NCBI RefSeq assembly: GCF_021155765.1
Contig: NC_060113.1
Coordinates: 2,470,501 to 2,534,500, forward strand
Source: Diprion similis
Lineage: Eukaryota; Arthropoda; Insecta; Hymenoptera; Diprionidae
Direction of reading: 5' to 3'
Length of the DNA stretch: 64,000 bases
The translations under genes were made by a program, and so were the position numbers. This document shows, in pieces, positions 61,744 to 64,000 of this stretch; positions within the stretch are counted from its first letter, which is position 1; each line of letters begins with the position of its first letter. The notes under the pieces were generated by a model. The model saw only the letters and a program-made list of their open reading frames with translations. It searched no databases and had not been told where the DNA came from.

Positions 61744-63780
61744 GAGTACAAATATTCTACGATAACGATTAAAGACATTTTTCGGATACTTGTATATAAT
61801 ACATACATTGTTTATTTAATTTTTTTTTTTTTTTTGTTCCTACAGTAAAATATCTGACCATGTATACGTATTGTCACATACCTATTATTACATGAAATGA
61901 TGATAACAAATAAGAACAGAATTTCGAATAAACTTATGAAAACATAAACCTGCACGAGTTATTTTTGTAAAAATTAATTTCACCTACCCGTTGCGAAGCT
62001 TTTCTTTTCATATTTCAATATACTATACAGTATTCAGAGTCTGCCAAGATATTCGCCAGGATCTCGCACCGAGTACATAAAATTTGAATTATTTTTGATG
62101 CGTATTTAAATTCCGATTACGATTAATCTGTACAGTGTAACATTGATATATTACATTTAACACTGAATCAGTTCTTATACAACAAACGACTTTCAACATA
62201 TCGTCAAGTTGGATGAAAATTCGAGTAACCCTATCAAATGAATGAAAAAAAAAATGTACTTCAATAACTGATGATGATTATATGTGTATATGCGTATGTA
62301 CAATAATTATATTTATAAATACAATCAAGGATATGATGGGTAATTTCAATCGACATTTAACCAAGCAGTAGGCTTTATGTGTGTTTGCGTGCATAATGTA
62401 TCTTACAACGACGTAAGCTCTGCGGGAAAGAAACCGATTTTATAACATATCATTATAATCGAAAATGTCGTACCCATGTACCCATTGCGTAGGTATAACA
62501 ATAAGAATTGACCACGTATTTTATATTTGTATAATATATGTTAATGTATAATATAATAAACTATATGTTTTTGTTTCTTTAATTTTTCTTTAATTTTTCA
62601 TTTTGAATTCATTTAATCAACAACTTATCATTGGACCCCATTATGACATCAAATATCCCAGAAAATACGATCATAGTTACAACGCAGAGATATTTTCCCG
62701 TGCATTCTAATTCGCAACGATGTGTAGTTCCGATTACCTACCATCGACATCGTTCCCCATATTTTTTATACATTTAAATTAAGAATCATCTACGTATAAT
62801 ATATTACTACATACCGTACACATATAATATGTACAGGTAGTCACATGCGAGAAGTTAAACCTACTTAGGTAACGTACTAAAAGTAAGTATACTGCCCTAC
62901 AACTGTGCCAGAAAAACATCAGTTTTGGTCATAAATTTTACACCGATATGTTGGGAGAAAAAATTAAAATTCGTCCATTAAAAAAAATATTTATACGTGT
63001 AATATCGAAAGGCAACGATGATTATATATATATTTTTTTTTTTTGTTTCTCTTCGTACAGAATGTATTGGTCGATTCAGCTGTGTATGCGAATATTATAA
63101 TTGCCTAATTCACTACACAGAGCGGGGACATGTATATTGAATATTTTTTTTCATCATAACCGAATTTATAAGTCAGCATTGAGAATAGGTCAGCTTAGTC
63201 GCATATTGCGAGGTGAAAAACTGCGATAAGTCGAGTCCAAGGAATTGGAGAAATTTACGAATTCCGAACAGCCCCGCAGACCGATTTATGCAGATATATA
63301 ACAAGCGAATTGACGGGGTTGCGAAGGAAAAAAAAATGTCGTCTCGTCGTTGGTTCAAACGGCAATACGTTGGGCTATATACTTGTAATTACTGCTCTTA
63401 TCCTCTTCTAACAATGACTCGTCCAGCTGAGCAGGGCAAAAATCACCTGCATCACGAATGAAATGTTTACTATATAGTATGTAAATTTTTTATCCGACAC
63501 TCCTTGAAAACACGGCTTTCAAATCACAAGCACGAGTTATTTGATTGGGCAAGTAGAATTTCACGTCATTGACGACGAGCAGTGAAACATAATAAATGTA
63601 AAAATATATATTTTTCTTTTTTGTATTTCGTCAAACCTGAATACGATAAATCATATTCGTATTTTTTTTTTTTTTAATTCAAACAATAAAATTATATGCT
63701 ATCAAATAAAGAATCGTGTTTGGTTTTTGAATTTTGGTGAATACTTTCATTAATCCACATAAAAAAAATATTTTTCTAAA
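60760..63780. other. AT-rich stretch without a supported gene
   Basis: Stops are dense in all six frames. A poly(A) run lies at about 61719-61743 and a T run near 61820. The longest open stretches (61 and 82 codons on opposite strands at about 63173-63461) overlap each other and have no recognisable composition. It could be the 3' untranslated region of a gene beyond the right edge, but nothing proves that. Confidence 0.5.
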
Positions 63781-63785
63781 CAGTT

Positions 63786-63854
63786 GGGGGGTTTCGCCCC
63801 CCTGAACCCCCCACCAGGCTTCGCCCTTGGGCCCTAGAAGGAGCTTTGCTCCTT
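63786..63854. repeat. GC-rich double-hairpin sequence
   Basis: In strongly AT-rich DNA, a 69-bp segment contains two perfect hairpins: G6/C6 arms with a TTTCG loop (63786-63802), and 7-bp arms AAGGAGC/GCTCCTT with a TTT loop (63838-63854). GGCTTCGCC and GGGCCC palindromes lie between them. It is compact and unlike anything else in the window. Confidence 0.6.
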
Positions 63855-64000
63855 AACTTCATTGTCTTCCCATCGGCTGAAGTTTAATTCTTCTTCTTTC
63901 TCGTATTTTATGAAGCTTTGTGTGTACCGGACACCATATCTCTGCTTCACATGCTTTGATAAGCTGTGTTCCCAAAGAGATTAGGATAAAAAATGTCGAG

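Overview
The window is nuclear DNA of an animal, most likely an insect. It is AT-rich, the genes carry spliceosomal introns, and every recognisable product is an animal protein. Base composition and the many short dispersed repeats would suit a hymenopteran, but the species cannot be fixed from the sequence. No bacterial-type operons, CRISPR arrays, rRNA genes or convincing tRNA genes were seen. Exon boundaries were read by eye from splice signals and reading phase; no alignment or transcript data were available.

Layout: (1) 1-4457 is a satellite array of 304-bp monomers, almost identical on the left and decaying to the right, with relics to about 5.1 kb. (2) 5.35-8.95 kb (+) is an unrecognised gene encoding a predicted membrane protein with a death-fold-like segment, one transmembrane helix and a tail with seven copies of a 60-70 residue repeat. 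It is the most novel-looking coding locus here. (3) 9.2-10.34 kb (-) is ribosomal protein L38. (4) 10.74-12.72 kb (+) is INO80 complex subunit B. (5) 15.9-57.9 kb (-) is a complete 17-coding-exon formin of the FMNL/Frl class, 1085 codons plus stop. Its first two introns, about 24.9 and 10.3 kb, hold most of the window and are full of microsatellites, foldback elements and a dispersed repeat family. (6) 59.09-59.85 kb (+) is a gene with the signature of the TTDN1/MPLKIP family, divergent from the formin. (7) 59.9-64 kb is AT-rich and has no supported gene; a GC-rich double-hairpin sequence lies near its end.

Functions: the formin nucleates and elongates actin under Rho-GTPase control; its open reading runs from an N-myristoylation-type start through GBD/DID, coiled coil, FH1 and FH2 to the DAD. 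RpL38, INO80B and the MPLKIP-like gene are housekeeping loci (translation, chromatin remodelling, and a TTDN1-type role). There is no sign that the neighbours form a pathway. RpL38 and INO80B are divergent and share a roughly 400-bp promoter interval, as do the formin and MPLKIP-like gene across about 1.2 kb.

The points most worth following up are the repeat-tailed membrane protein with very small introns, a possible three-exon gene hidden within the giant formin intron, a large near-perfect palindrome at 39.1-39.5 kb, and several foldback elements.
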